A DNA stretch of 64,000 nucleotides from an uncultured Alistipes sp. (GTDB taxonomy: Bacteria; Bacteroidota; Bacteroidia; Bacteroidales; Rikenellaceae): contig CALVCS010000003.1 in assembly GCA_944326035.1 (NCBI GenBank), positions 329,466 to 393,465 on the forward strand. Direction: 5' to 3'. This document shows positions 45,782-54,522 of the stretch, piece after piece. Position 1 is the stretch's first letter, and the number at the start of each line of letters is the position of its first letter. The position numbers were made by a program, and so were the translations under genes. The notes under the pieces are model-generated. The model was not told the origin of the DNA. It did not search any database and saw only the letters and a program-made list of their open reading frames with translations.

Positions 45782-47008
45782 ATGGCAAGAAGCACTTTCA
45801 AGGTCCTGTTCTATCTGAAACGACAGGCTGAACAGAACGGCAAAGCACCCATCATGGGACGCATCACCATCAACGGAACCATCTCGCAGTTCAGTTGCAA
45901 AATGTCTGTTCCTCCCAAACTGTGGGATACCAAAGCCAACAAAGCATCGGGTAAGAGCATCGTAGCCCAGCGCATCAACGAGAAACTGGAGAACATCAAG
46001 ACCAACATCGGCAAGCAGTACCAGCGTATCTGTGATCGGGATTTTTACGTTACGGCCGAGAAGGTCAGAAATGCCTGGCTGGGTTTCGGGGATGGTTATC
46101 AACTCCTGCTGCAAACCTTCGACGACTACCTGAAAGAATTCGCCGAGAAGCGCGTCGGCAAAGACCGTGCGGAGGGCACCCTCGTGAACTACACCCGTGC
46201 CCGCCGTTACCTTGGCGCATTCCTGCAATACGAATACAAGCTGGAGGATATCCCGTTCCGGGAGTTGAAGCGTGAATTTATCGAAAAGTATGTGATTTAT
46301 CTCTCGGCTGTCCGTCATATGCTTCCCGGCAGTATCCATACTCCGGTCAAGAAGCTGAAGCTGATGACCTACACTGCTTTCAAGAACGGCTGGATCACCT
46401 CTGATCCGTTTGCCGGATTCCATATCAACGTCACCTACCGCGATCGGCGGTTTCTTTCCGAATCGGAACTGCAGGCTGTGATGAGGGTCTATGTTCCCAA
46501 TTACAAGACGGCCATCGTCCGGGACATATTCGTATTTTGCTGCTTCACGGGGCTTGCCTATGCCGACGTAAAGAAACTCACCCATGACGATATTCACACG
46601 GATGAACAGGGTGATCTGTGGATCGTGGACCATCGACAAAAGACAGGGACGCAATTTCGGGTCAAGCTGCTGCCGGTGGCCAAACGGCTCGTTGAGAGGT
46701 ACAGACACTTGCACTTGCCGGGAGGCTACGTGTTTCCGGTCAAAAGTCGTAAATCCATGAATATGTCCCTACGGCATGTGGCACGCCATGCCGGATTGTC
46801 GTTCAATCCGACGATGCACGAGGCAAGACACACCTTTTCGACCACAGTCACCCTCTCGCAGGGTGTTCCGCTGGAGACGGTCAGCAAGATGCTCGGACAC
46901 AAACATATCACCACCACACAGATTTACGCCAAAATCACCAACGATAAGATCGGTCGTGACATGGACGCCCTGAGCCAAAAGATCGCTGAAAAATTTCCGA
47001 TAGCATAA
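45782..47008 (+). CDS. Tyrosine recombinase/integrase (Bacteroidota type)
   Basis: The 408-residue protein has the Bacteroidota integrase layout: an arm-binding N-terminal domain (FKVLFYLKRQAEQNGKAPIMGRI), a SAM-like core-binding domain (about residues 110-210) and the catalytic domain. Catalytic residues are visible in HEARHTFSTTVTLSQGVP (H and R), LGHKHITTT and the tyrosine in QIYAKI. At the first arginine position it has TGLAYADVKKL, with Ala where most tyrosine recombinases have Arg; IntDOT of CTnDOT also lacks that arginine. It probably integrated or still mobilises the small island. Confidence 0.92.
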   Translation: MARSTFKVLFYLKRQAEQNGKAPIMGRITINGTISQFSCKMSVPPKLWDTKANKASGKSIVAQRINEKLENIKTNIGKQYQRICDRDFYVTAEKVRNAWLGFGDGYQLLLQTFDDYLKEFAEKRVGKDRAEGTLVNYTRARRYLGAFLQYEYKLEDIPFRELKREFIEKYVIYLSAVRHMLPGSIHTPVKKLKLMTYTAFKNGWITSDPFAGFHINVTYRDRRFLSESELQAVMRVYVPNYKTAIVRDIFVFCCFTGLAYADVKKLTHDDIHTDEQGDLWIVDHRQKTGTQFRVKLLPVAKRLVERYRHLHLPGGYVFPVKSRKSMNMSLRHVARHAGLSFNPTMHEARHTFSTTVTLSQGVPLETVSKMLGHKHITTTQIYAKITNDKIGRDMDALSQKIAEKFPIA

Positions 47009-47028
47009 CCCGATAAAGAGAACTGACA

Positions 47029-47454
47029 ATGAAGAAACAGATAGAAGATCTCGGTTCTATTGAGATAGCCGAGAACGACTACGGGCCTTGTACGGTTGCA
47101 GTCCGACTGGCCGATGGCAATGTCTGGATGACACAGAGCCAAATCGCACGGCTATTCGGCGTGTATGAAGCTACGGTGCGAAACAATCTGCAGGCACTGT
47201 TCAAAAGCCGCCTTGTATCTGAATGCGACATAACCCACCCCTCGTGGAACGGGCAAAGCGGCTTCGGAACGCTGTATGGGCTCGAGGTGATTATCTACAT
47301 GAGCTTCCGCTCCGGAACTCCCCGAGCTTATGCCTTTCGAAGATGGGTAGTGCATGCTTTAAACGAATATCAGCGTAATGGGAACCGCCAAAGACCCTCC
47401 ATCATTCTTATGTACAATTATGCATTGAAATACTCGAGGAAACATCGAAATTAA
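47029..47454 (+). CDS. Small HTH protein of the RhuM/KilA-N-like kind
   Basis: The 141-residue protein has a winged-HTH-like segment (DGNVWMTQSQIARLFGVYE, then TVRNNLQALFKS) of the kind found at the N terminus of RhuM and Fic-associated proteins, followed by a YGLEVIIYMSFRSGTPRAYAFRRWV motif also typical of RhuM. Full RhuM proteins are over 300 residues, so this is either a short relative or a truncated form. It follows the integrase by 20 nt and is likely co-transcribed; it may regulate the integrase. Role inferred. Confidence 0.7.
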   Translation: MKKQIEDLGSIEIAENDYGPCTVAVRLADGNVWMTQSQIARLFGVYEATVRNNLQALFKSRLVSECDITHPSWNGQSGFGTLYGLEVIIYMSFRSGTPRAYAFRRWVVHALNEYQRNGNRQRPSIILMYNYALKYSRKHRN

Positions 47455-47697
47455 ACAAACTATAAATTTTTATTGTAGTCGTACAACAACAATTCTTATC
47501 CTTTATATGGATTTTTATTTGATGATAGTTTCCATTTTGGGACGGCACTTATATTATGGTCCTTATTTCTAAAATCAATATGAGGTTGAATTTATTTCCC
47601 TTATGTCTCTGTTATTATTCATTACTTTATAAAGATTTTTTCATTCTTATATTCAGAATATCACATGTCTCTTGTGTTTTTTATGATTCATGAATTT

Positions 47698-48414
47698 TTA
47701 TTCACTACGAGACTTTTTATCTTTTGAAACAATAATACCGACTATTGAAGTAAGAAATCCATAGATAGAACCTACAAATCCTATAGTGACAATACTATTG
47801 ATACTGCTTGAGAATTCGGATAGTTCATCGCCTGCCTCAAAAAGAGAGGCCATGTCACCAAATAACTCAATCCCTTCAAGTGCATCTTTTAATTGTGCAT
47901 GAATTACGATCAGGATAATGAGAAGAATGCCGAAAACGAAAGCCCCGATTATAAATAGCCTCTTCATGTATACATTGTCTATTGCCAATTTCTCCACATA
48001 AGGGGCAACATGTTGTTTAAATAACATGGTCCCCTTTTGATTTATGGTTTGACTGATTGACCTAGAAACAGACGCTTGTGAATGACCTGAATCTGAGTAT
48101 GAAGAGGACCCTGGGGCCTGTTTCGGAGACGCAGAGGTAAAATATGGGGCAGAAGATGAAGCCGATGACGGCATTGTTGACGACCGAGTTACCGGGCGCG
48201 GTTCAGCCGACGACGTCAGGGTTTGGTGAATTGCATTAATCGGTTCGTTGCAATACGGGCATACGGCCGCATCAGTAACGATCTGTTCTGCACATACAGG
48301 ACATTCGATTAATTTTGTGGAAGGTTCTTCATTCAACCATTTCTTACAAAATTTGCATTTTTTAGCTACAGCAAGAATCTCTTCTCCGCAATAGGGGCAT
48401 TTTTTAGTCTCCAT
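47698..48414 (-). CDS. Zinc-ribbon membrane protein of unknown function
   Basis: The 238-residue protein begins with two zinc ribbons made of four CxxC knuckles (CPYCGEE, CKFCKKW, CPVCAEQ, CPYCNEP, within residues 6-60). A Ser/Pro-rich linker follows, then two membrane helices (about 155-178 and 205-230). Gene and surroundings are clearly AT-rich against the rest of the window, indicating transfer. A second, damaged relative lies upstream on the same strand. Function unknown. Confidence 0.75.
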   Translation of the reverse strand: METKKCPYCGEEILAVAKKCKFCKKWLNEEPSTKLIECPVCAEQIVTDAAVCPYCNEPINAIHQTLTSSAEPRPVTRSSTMPSSASSSAPYFTSASPKQAPGSSSYSDSGHSQASVSRSISQTINQKGTMLFKQHVAPYVEKLAIDNVYMKRLFIIGAFVFGILLIILIVIHAQLKDALEGIELFGDMASLFEAGDELSEFSSSINSIVTIGFVGSIYGFLTSIVGIIVSKDKKSRSE

Positions 48415-48543
48415 AAAAGTAATGCTTTTAATTATTACAGTGTCATTATTATCAAATTGATATTTATATCATACCAAGTAGTCGGGGATAAAAAGATTTT
48501 ATTGAAATTCACTTTTAATTTCCACTATAATTCCGTATGTATG

Positions 48544-48813
48544 TCAGTCAATATCGAGCGTTTCCTTGATTCCGTTAGCCCAAACTGTCAAAGCTAAGGC
48601 CAACATGATCCACTGAATTATAGGACTGTCAAAATACCGATCATCATTTATAACTCCATAATAAGTATTGTTTATACGAACCAGAACACCAAACTTCTCG
48701 AAGATTAAATCACGCGTATCCAATATTAACTGTGCCAATAAAGATAATTCTTTGCCTAGTACAATATGCCAGCCACCAAAATGAAATAACAGCCACCCTA
48801 TGCCTACACGCAA
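48544..48813 (-). pseudogene. Membrane-helix part of a frameshifted zinc-ribbon protein
   Basis: This frame encodes about 90 residues with hydrophobic stretches (VGIGWLLFHFGGW, IIQWIMLALALTVW). The only start is a TTG at 48813 in the middle of a hydrophobic helix. Upstream in the same frame the hydrophobic sequence continues (IFHKIVSVFLLRVG) back to the A7/T7 tract at 48857-48863. It therefore looks like the C-terminal part of the zinc-ribbon gene 48804-49055, brought out of frame by a one-base change in the homopolymer. Confidence 0.55.
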
Positions 48814-49055
48814 TAAGAAAACAGAAACGATTTTGTGAAAAATCGAATTCTTCTTATTTTTTTAAGACTGTCGGTTTTTTTATTCACAGCCTTTTCTTGT
48901 TTAGTCACAGAGGTTGTCTTTCCGTTATCTGCGTTATCTTTGGTAGTATTTGTGTCCAATACTTGAGGCTGGTTTATCCATTTGCCACAATACCGACATT
49001 TTTTTGCTACCGTTTGAATCTCTTTTCCGCAATAAGGGCATTTTTTGGTTTCCAT
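48804..49055 (-). CDS. Zinc-ribbon protein, probably truncated by a frameshift
   Basis: The 83-residue product has a zinc ribbon nearly identical in layout to the neighbour at 47698-48414 (METKKCPYCGKE, then CRYCGKW), a Thr/Lys-rich linker and a C terminus that ends abruptly after KKIRRIRFFTKSF. The membrane segment expected from the paralogue is present, but in another frame just after an A7 tract. It is thus a broken gene, a sequencing error, or a gene expressed by slippage. AT-rich like its neighbour. Confidence 0.65.
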   Translation of the reverse strand: METKKCPYCGKEIQTVAKKCRYCGKWINQPQVLDTNTTKDNADNGKTTSVTKQEKAVNKKTDSLKKIRRIRFFTKSFLFSYCV

Positions 49056-49078
49056 AAATTGTCTTTATTAGTTTGTGT

Positions 49079-49303
49079 TTATTGGTTTTCTAACCAATTA
49101 ATAACTTGCTCGGCAAATTCATCATCCATTATTAAATCATAGTTATCATGGTCCGGCCAATATCGCTTAATATTAAAAGTACTAATTGGCATAGCACTCT
49201 GGCCCACGGCACTTTGGGGGAAAATCTTAACACCATTAGATGCCCCGGGAATATGATCATCTACTCTTACGTAATTTCCTTTTAACGAGCCTTTGGAAAT
49301 CAT
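49079..49303 (-). CDS. Small hypothetical protein at the island border
   Basis: From ATG 49303 the product has 74 residues (MISKGSLKGNYVRVDDH... to VINWLENQ). The C terminus resembles the end of an alpha/beta hydrolase or similar domain, so the gene may be a 3' remnant, but I do not recognise a family. The frame is open up to 49354, but that extension lies antisense to the PEP-synthase fragment. The gene ends 23 nt ahead of the zinc-ribbon gene on the same strand. Confidence 0.4.
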   Translation of the reverse strand: MISKGSLKGNYVRVDDHIPGASNGVKIFPQSAVGQSAMPISTFNIKRYWPDHDNYDLIMDDEFAEQVINWLENQ

Positions 49304-50164
49304 CCCTATGATCGCACCGTTAAAAAGGTCGAATGCTCCGGTTCTGCTATCCACTTTGCCGCAGAAGTCCGCATCTTCTCCAAAAGCATAATTGAACGTA
49401 TATCTGACAGTAATTTCGAGGAGGGGCGTAAGATCATAACCTTTTCCCAGATTCTCAAATACGATACCTTCCCGTTGGCTGAAATTCTGAGCGATCTGTT
49501 GGCGTTGGGGGAACAGGAGATGCGGACGCCTGTCGAAATCGAGTTCGCGGTCAATATGGATGTGCCTTACGGGGAGGATCGGGTGTTCAATTTTTTACAG
49601 ATCCGACCCATCGTCAATGGACAGAACGGACAATCCTTGGAATGGGAAGAGATCGATACCTCAGAAGCCTTGATTTATGCTGAGAGCGCGTTGGGTTTGG
49701 GGGCCATCGAGGGGGTGAGCGATATTGTATACGTACGTCGCGAGGCTTTTGATAAAGCCCATACTCAACAGATTGCAGCAGAGATCCGTAAACTCAATGC
49801 AGGCTTGCGGGCGCAGCAACGTCTGTATGTGTTGGTAGGACCGGGCCGCTGGGGGTCGAGCGATCCGTGGTTGGGCATTCCGGTGCGTTGGACCGATATT
49901 TCCGAGGCAAGGGTGATTGTCGAATGCGGGTTGGAAAATTTCCGGGTCGAGTCCAGTCAGGGAACCCATTTCTTCCAGAACCTGGTTTCTTTCGGGGCCG
50001 GTTACCTGACGATCAATCCTTTCATGGGGGACGGACGTTTCGACCAGCAACGTTTGGATGCTATGCCGGCGGTTTTTGAGAATGAATACCTGCGTCATGT
50101 CCGTTTTCCCGAGCCGCTGTATATCTACATCGATGGCCGTAAAAATAAGGGCATTGTTCGTTGA
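49286..50164 (+). pseudogene. 5'-truncated PEP/pyruvate-binding, PEP-synthase-like gene
   Basis: The frame is open from a TAA at 49283 to the stop at 50162-50164 and encodes the C-terminal part of a large Bacteroidota PEP/pyruvate-binding protein related to phosphoenolpyruvate synthase. Recognisable segments include HFAAEVRIFS, ILKYDTFPLAEILSDLLALG, PVEIEFAVN, RPIVNGQ, LVGPGRWGSSDPWLGIPV and SQGTHFFQNLVSFG. The family is roughly 1,000 residues, so about 70 percent is missing. There is no in-frame ATG; the TTG at 49475 lies inside conserved sequence and is not a real start. The missing part is not on the left side of the island. Confidence 0.8.
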
Positions 50165-50183
50165 TCCGGTATTCAGAGAACTT

Positions 50184-50220
50184 GAGAAGCCCCGACCTTA
50201 TAAAAAAGTCGGGGCTTCTC
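50184..50220. terminator. Hairpin between convergent genes
   Basis: GAGAAGCCCCGAC pairs with GTCGGGGCTTCTC around an A/T-rich loop. It lies between the PEP-synthase fragment and the ccsBA stop and may serve both, although T-runs are weak. Confidence 0.65.
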
Positions 50221-50243
50221 GATGGAAGGTCTTAGGAGATGGG

Positions 50244-52628
50244 TTAGCGTTGATTTTGCCGATAGACCCGGTAGGCGGCTAAGGTCAATAACAAAGGGCA
50301 AAGAAGGCATCCGGTTAAAATCCATCCGAGGGATCGAGAGGAGAGGGTCCCGGCATAGCTGTGAACACCTCCCAGGAAATAATTCACGCCGAAATAGGTC
50401 ATCAGCACGGACAGAAAGGCCCAAATGGCGAAAGTGTGGAAAAAGAACGGGTGGCGGAAACGAGGAAGGCTTCGGACATGGAGCGGTAGGGCGTACAGCA
50501 TCAGGGTGATCAAGGCCCAGACTTCTTTGGGATCCCATCCCCAATAGCGTCCCCAGGAGACGTTGGCCCATACAGCCCCGACAAAAATACCGGCAGCCAG
50601 CAGAAAAACGGCCGGATAGAGCAGTATTTGGCTGAGCCTTTGCAGTCGTTTGAGCAGGGATGGAATGGTATTTGACCGGGAATCTTTTCCGGTCAGGATT
50701 ACGATCATGGCGGAAAGTCCATTCAACAGGATGAATCCGAGCAGGGTGTAGGAGACCATGATCAGGGATACGTGCAGGCTGAGCCACGGCGAATTCAGAA
50801 CCGGCATCAGGGAGGTAATGCGGGGATTCATGCTGCCCAGAGCGGCCACTAACAATGCAAAGCCCGAAAGGATTAATCCGGAAGCAGTAGCCGGGGGGAA
50901 TCGTCGTCGAATCAACAAAGTAACCAGGAGTACGCAACCTGCGATAAACATCATGGTTTCGTAGCCATTGCTTAAGGGAAGATGACCCGCTATATATCCA
51001 CGCAGGGCGAGGGTAATGCTTAATAATGTGAGAGACAGCAGTACCGGGATTAAAAAAACTGTTTCCCAGCTGCGTTTTCTGCGACCGCTCAGCAGACTCC
51101 ATCCGAAATAAACGAAAGCCAAAAATCCCCAACTCAAATTGAATCGATAGAGCCAGGAAACGGTATCGAGCCGGTTGTAGATTCGTTCGGCCTGTAATCT
51201 GTTTTCGGGCAATGCTTTGACTGCGCCTCTTTGGCGTTGAAATCGGTCGATTTTATCGATCAGGGAACGAATTTTGCTCTCTTCACCATGATTTACAGCT
51301 TCATACAATAAAGGAAAAAATCCTCGGATCAATATGGAATCTTCCGTTGGCAGGTTGGGTAGAGGGTCGGTCGGAGCCGACCAACGGATCTGACCTGCCG
51401 AATCATGAGGGAAAATGGTCAGTAACTGGCCGGCTTGCAACATGACGATCAGTTGTATTTTCTCATCGGCTTCGGCGATGGCTTGGGCGACTTTCCCTTG
51501 GGGATTGGAGGTTCGGACTGGAAGGTCGGCCAATTTATAACGGCGTTGTGGGGTGAAAAAGTCGGTGAAAGTGACGAGCTTGCTCCAATTTTTTGGGGTC
51601 TTTGTATGTTCTGGAAATGGGGCATTTCTGCCGTTTCCCGAACGGATCAGACGGCGGATGGTATCGGATTTGATTCGGATCATCGGTTCGTGTTGCCATT
51701 GTTCCGGAAAGAAAACCCAGCCACACAGGACTTGTTCAGGGGAGTAGTTTTGGTAGTGGGGTTTGCCGTAGATTTTGAGGGTGAAGTCGCGGGCGAGGGT
51801 TTGCAGCGGCACGACCCGGTCGCCGTATAAAACCCGTAAACGGCCGAAAGCTGAAGCGGCTTCGGAAGAGAGGGTCGCCGGAGCGGCCTGAAGCGGAGAG
51901 AGCCCCGAGAACCCTAAAAAACAAACCAATGGTAAGGATCGTTTCCAAAGCGGATGGCGTAGCAGTTTTCGGAAACCGGATCGTTTGTCCAGCAGGACCC
52001 CGATCATGGCGATCCCTAGACAGAGATATCCGGCGTATGTCACAGGGGTTCCGTAAGGATCGTAATTGACCGACAGGACCGAACCTTTCCGGTCGTTGTC
52101 GAAAGAGGTTTGGTAAAAGCGCCAGCCTCGGTGAGCCAGAATTCGGTTCATCGATATGCGAACCGGTCGTTGTTCGCTTCCTTCCAACAGGGTGAGATGG
52201 CTGAGGTAATCGGCGGGAGCCAGGGTGCCCCGGTAATATTGGATTTCGAAACGATCCAACCGCAAAGCGAAAGGCAACGGGATCGGAGAGGCGTCGTTCT
52301 CGCTTTGGAATTGCTGGCTGGTTTCTCCTTCTCTCAGGTGAAGGAACCCTTTTTTTGAGAAGGAAAATGTCAGTAAAGCCCCTGCTAAAATCAGTAAAAA
52401 GGACAGGTGGAGCAGTATGGCTGTTTTTCGCAGGTAGATCGCCCGGCCGATGATTACACAGGTTGCGGCTGCCGCTAACGCTCCCCACAAACCCACAAAC
52501 CAGGAAGTATGATAGACATATCGGGCAACATAATCGCTGCCCGAGTGTTTTTCGAGGAAAGTGGCGGCGGCCAGGCAAACCATCAGGCAGATCCATAAGC
52601 CGAAAGCCAGGCGGGTGAGTGTTTTCAT
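50244..52628 (-). CDS. ccsBA: Fused CcsB-CcsA (System II) cytochrome c biogenesis protein
   Basis: The 794-residue membrane protein joins a ResB/CcsB part (about residues 1-400: three helices, HLREGETSQQFQ, a periplasmic domain with SVNYDPYGTPVTYAGY) and a CcsA part (about 500-794). The CcsA half has the tryptophan-rich haem-handling WWD motif WGRYWGWDPKEVWALIT. The enzyme moves haem across the membrane and attaches it to CxxCH cysteines. It is the last gene of the seven-gene operon, 3 nt after the Rid-like gene, so it probably matures the two CxxCH proteins encoded upstream. Confidence 0.93.
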   Translation of the reverse strand: MKTLTRLAFGLWICLMVCLAAATFLEKHSGSDYVARYVYHTSWFVGLWGALAAAATCVIIGRAIYLRKTAILLHLSFLLILAGALLTFSFSKKGFLHLREGETSQQFQSENDASPIPLPFALRLDRFEIQYYRGTLAPADYLSHLTLLEGSEQRPVRISMNRILAHRGWRFYQTSFDNDRKGSVLSVNYDPYGTPVTYAGYLCLGIAMIGVLLDKRSGFRKLLRHPLWKRSLPLVCFLGFSGLSPLQAAPATLSSEAASAFGRLRVLYGDRVVPLQTLARDFTLKIYGKPHYQNYSPEQVLCGWVFFPEQWQHEPMIRIKSDTIRRLIRSGNGRNAPFPEHTKTPKNWSKLVTFTDFFTPQRRYKLADLPVRTSNPQGKVAQAIAEADEKIQLIVMLQAGQLLTIFPHDSAGQIRWSAPTDPLPNLPTEDSILIRGFFPLLYEAVNHGEESKIRSLIDKIDRFQRQRGAVKALPENRLQAERIYNRLDTVSWLYRFNLSWGFLAFVYFGWSLLSGRRKRSWETVFLIPVLLSLTLLSITLALRGYIAGHLPLSNGYETMMFIAGCVLLVTLLIRRRFPPATASGLILSGFALLVAALGSMNPRITSLMPVLNSPWLSLHVSLIMVSYTLLGFILLNGLSAMIVILTGKDSRSNTIPSLLKRLQRLSQILLYPAVFLLAAGIFVGAVWANVSWGRYWGWDPKEVWALITLMLYALPLHVRSLPRFRHPFFFHTFAIWAFLSVLMTYFGVNYFLGGVHSYAGTLSSRSLGWILTGCLLCPLLLTLAAYRVYRQNQR

Positions 52629-52631
52629 TGT

Positions 52632-53786
52632 TTAGAGAGGGGCGAATTCGGGGTGGTTACGCTCTTTGATGGCGATACCTTCCATTTCAATGAGCCATCC
52701 GGGACGACATACCGGGGCCCATACGATGATTCCCGGTATGTGGGCGTATCGTTTTTCGAAACAGGCTTTGACTGTCGGATAATCTCCCGGATCCCGCAGG
52801 TAGACGATGATCTGAGCCAGATCCTCTTCACCGGCTTCGGCTTCGGCCAACAGGGCCTTTATGTTTTCCAACATTCGGTCGATTTGTCCTTGAATATCGC
52901 CGGGAGCCACGATGTTTCCGCAATGGTCGATGCTGGCCGTACCCGAAAGGAAAATATGGCTGCGGTCGCCGTATTCGATGCGGATTCCCCGTTCGAAAGT
53001 GACTCCGTATTCATACGTGGGATTCAAATGGGTGCGGGCATAGAGGATTTGTTGCTGTTCCGGTTTGAGCCCGTGTACGGCATAGGCGTCCAAGGCTACG
53101 AGACAAGCCGGATCAGCCTGACGGCCCTCGATGCCGGTACTGGTGATATAGTGGGTTTTCGGAGTCAGGTTGTGGCGTTCGAAAACCGTTCGTCGGGCGT
53201 TGACGACAGCTCCGTAATTGACATCCACGTTTTGGACGAAAAACCAGGTGCGGATACAATGTTCTTCTAAACGGCAATTCTCTTCCGACAAGGTATTCGT
53301 ATAGTATTGGAGCAGGGTTTCGGTTTGATGGGAGGCCTCTCCTTCGGGGGAGATCAGATGTCCGCACCATAAGTGGCTCACCCCGTTGTGCCGGGCGACG
53401 ATGCCGTCGGGGCGCGGACAAATCTCCATGTCTGACTGCAGGTAGACCCATAGGGCGATTTTGCTGCCGTCTAAAGGGGGTTGTTGTACGATGGAGGTCG
53501 CACAAGGAGGATACGGCCGTTCTCCGTTTTGCAAAAGGACAACCTGATTGGCGGCATCGCTCAGAAAGTAACGGCGAAAAACCGGACGTACCTCATTGCC
53601 GTGACTGGCCAACAGGTAGAAATAGGCGGCCCGAATGTCCCGGAGTTGTTTTTCAAAGGGGGCTTCGGGAGTGGTCACATGCAGCATGGCATGGTATTCG
53701 TGTACCCCTTCCGTGGTTTGGAAGTGGCTGATTTCGATGCGTACATCGCTGTAAACAAGTATGTGATTGGAGAATCCCATAGGCAT
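52632..53786 (-). CDS. Rid/YjgF-family protein resembling chorismatases
   Basis: The 384-residue protein ends in a YjgF/Rid domain (about residues 255-375) with VKACFEKRYAHIP and a final CRPGWLIEMEGIAIKE. A divergent first half of similar size makes a two-domain arrangement like that of FkbO/Hyg5 chorismatases. Rid proteins deaminate reactive enamines; chorismatases hydrolyse chorismate. I cannot choose between them. It sits between the small cytochrome lipoprotein gene and ccsBA with gaps of 10 and 3 nt, so a role tied to the haem-redox operon is likely. No signal peptide is evident. Confidence 0.78.
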   Translation of the reverse strand: MPMGFSNHILVYSDVRIEISHFQTTEGVHEYHAMLHVTTPEAPFEKQLRDIRAAYFYLLASHGNEVRPVFRRYFLSDAANQVVLLQNGERPYPPCATSIVQQPPLDGSKIALWVYLQSDMEICPRPDGIVARHNGVSHLWCGHLISPEGEASHQTETLLQYYTNTLSEENCRLEEHCIRTWFFVQNVDVNYGAVVNARRTVFERHNLTPKTHYITSTGIEGRQADPACLVALDAYAVHGLKPEQQQILYARTHLNPTYEYGVTFERGIRIEYGDRSHIFLSGTASIDHCGNIVAPGDIQGQIDRMLENIKALLAEAEAGEEDLAQIIVYLRDPGDYPTVKACFEKRYAHIPGIIVWAPVCRPGWLIEMEGIAIKERNHPEFAPL

Positions 53787-53796
53787 TGGTTTAGGT

Positions 53797-54510
53797 TTAT
53801 TGAGGACACCCTTTCTCGATCCATATTCTCAGCATGGCGAGATCTTCGGATCGGGTGATAAGACCGGTATGAGGATACCCGACCGCCTCTTGCTGACTCA
53901 ATACATCGAGCAGGAAACTGTTTTCCGGGTCCGAAGGGGTTACCCTCGGTTTGTCCGAAAGAGTGGAAGGGGTATTGACCAGTTGGGGATAACTGAGACC
54001 TTGGGTCAACAGCAAACCGGCTGAGCCGGTAGTTCCTTGGTGGCAGGAGACGCAGTTGTATTGTTGGAATACCAGTTGCTGGATCCGGTCGTAAGGGAGT
54101 AGGTCGATTTCTGTTTCAGGAATAACGATCTGAGACGGATTGCTGTCATCGATCGACTGCTCGAAAAATATGTATAACAGTTGTCTCCCCGAGTTGACCA
54201 TGCCGAGCTTGACCGAAGTCGCTTCCTCCGGAATGTTTTCCAGCTTCAAACTGAGAGGGGTATCTCCGTTGGGTTGGATGACGTTGACTGAGGCTAAAGG
54301 GGCTGTTCCCCCTTCGGCAAATACTCCGAAAATCAGGTTGTATTCGACCGGAAAGACTTCGGTGTTGCGGAGGATAAAACTTGCTTCGATGGAGATTCCC
54401 TGTTCGTTTGGGGTTTCGTCCGGATAGATGTCTCCGCTGTCGCAGGCGGTCATGGTCGCCCACGAAAGCACGCAAACGATCGGGAGTAGGTGTCGAAACC
54501 GATTTTTCAT
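53797..54510 (-). CDS. Small c-type cytochrome lipoprotein
   Basis: The 237-residue protein has a lipoprotein signal (hydrophobic residues 7-20, then TMTAC with the lipid cysteine at about 23). An immunoglobulin-like first half of about 120 residues follows, then a small domain with one CxxCH haem-binding site in QYNCVSCHQGTTG at about 155. The methionine ligand is not certain. It would receive haem through the CcsBA protein of the same operon and could pass electrons at the cell surface or periplasm. Stop-start gaps to its neighbours are 12 and 10 nt. Confidence 0.8.
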   Translation of the reverse strand: MKNRFRHLLPIVCVLSWATMTACDSGDIYPDETPNEQGISIEASFILRNTEVFPVEYNLIFGVFAEGGTAPLASVNVIQPNGDTPLSLKLENIPEEATSVKLGMVNSGRQLLYIFFEQSIDDSNPSQIVIPETEIDLLPYDRIQQLVFQQYNCVSCHQGTTGSAGLLLTQGLSYPQLVNTPSTLSDKPRVTPSDPENSFLLDVLSQQEAVGYPHTGLITRSEDLAMLRIWIEKGCPQ

Positions 54511-54522
54511 ATTCGATTTGTA

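Noticed and set aside
49306..49554. Reverse-strand 82-codon frame at the island border
   Set aside because: Antisense to conserved PEP-synthase-like sequence on the forward strand.
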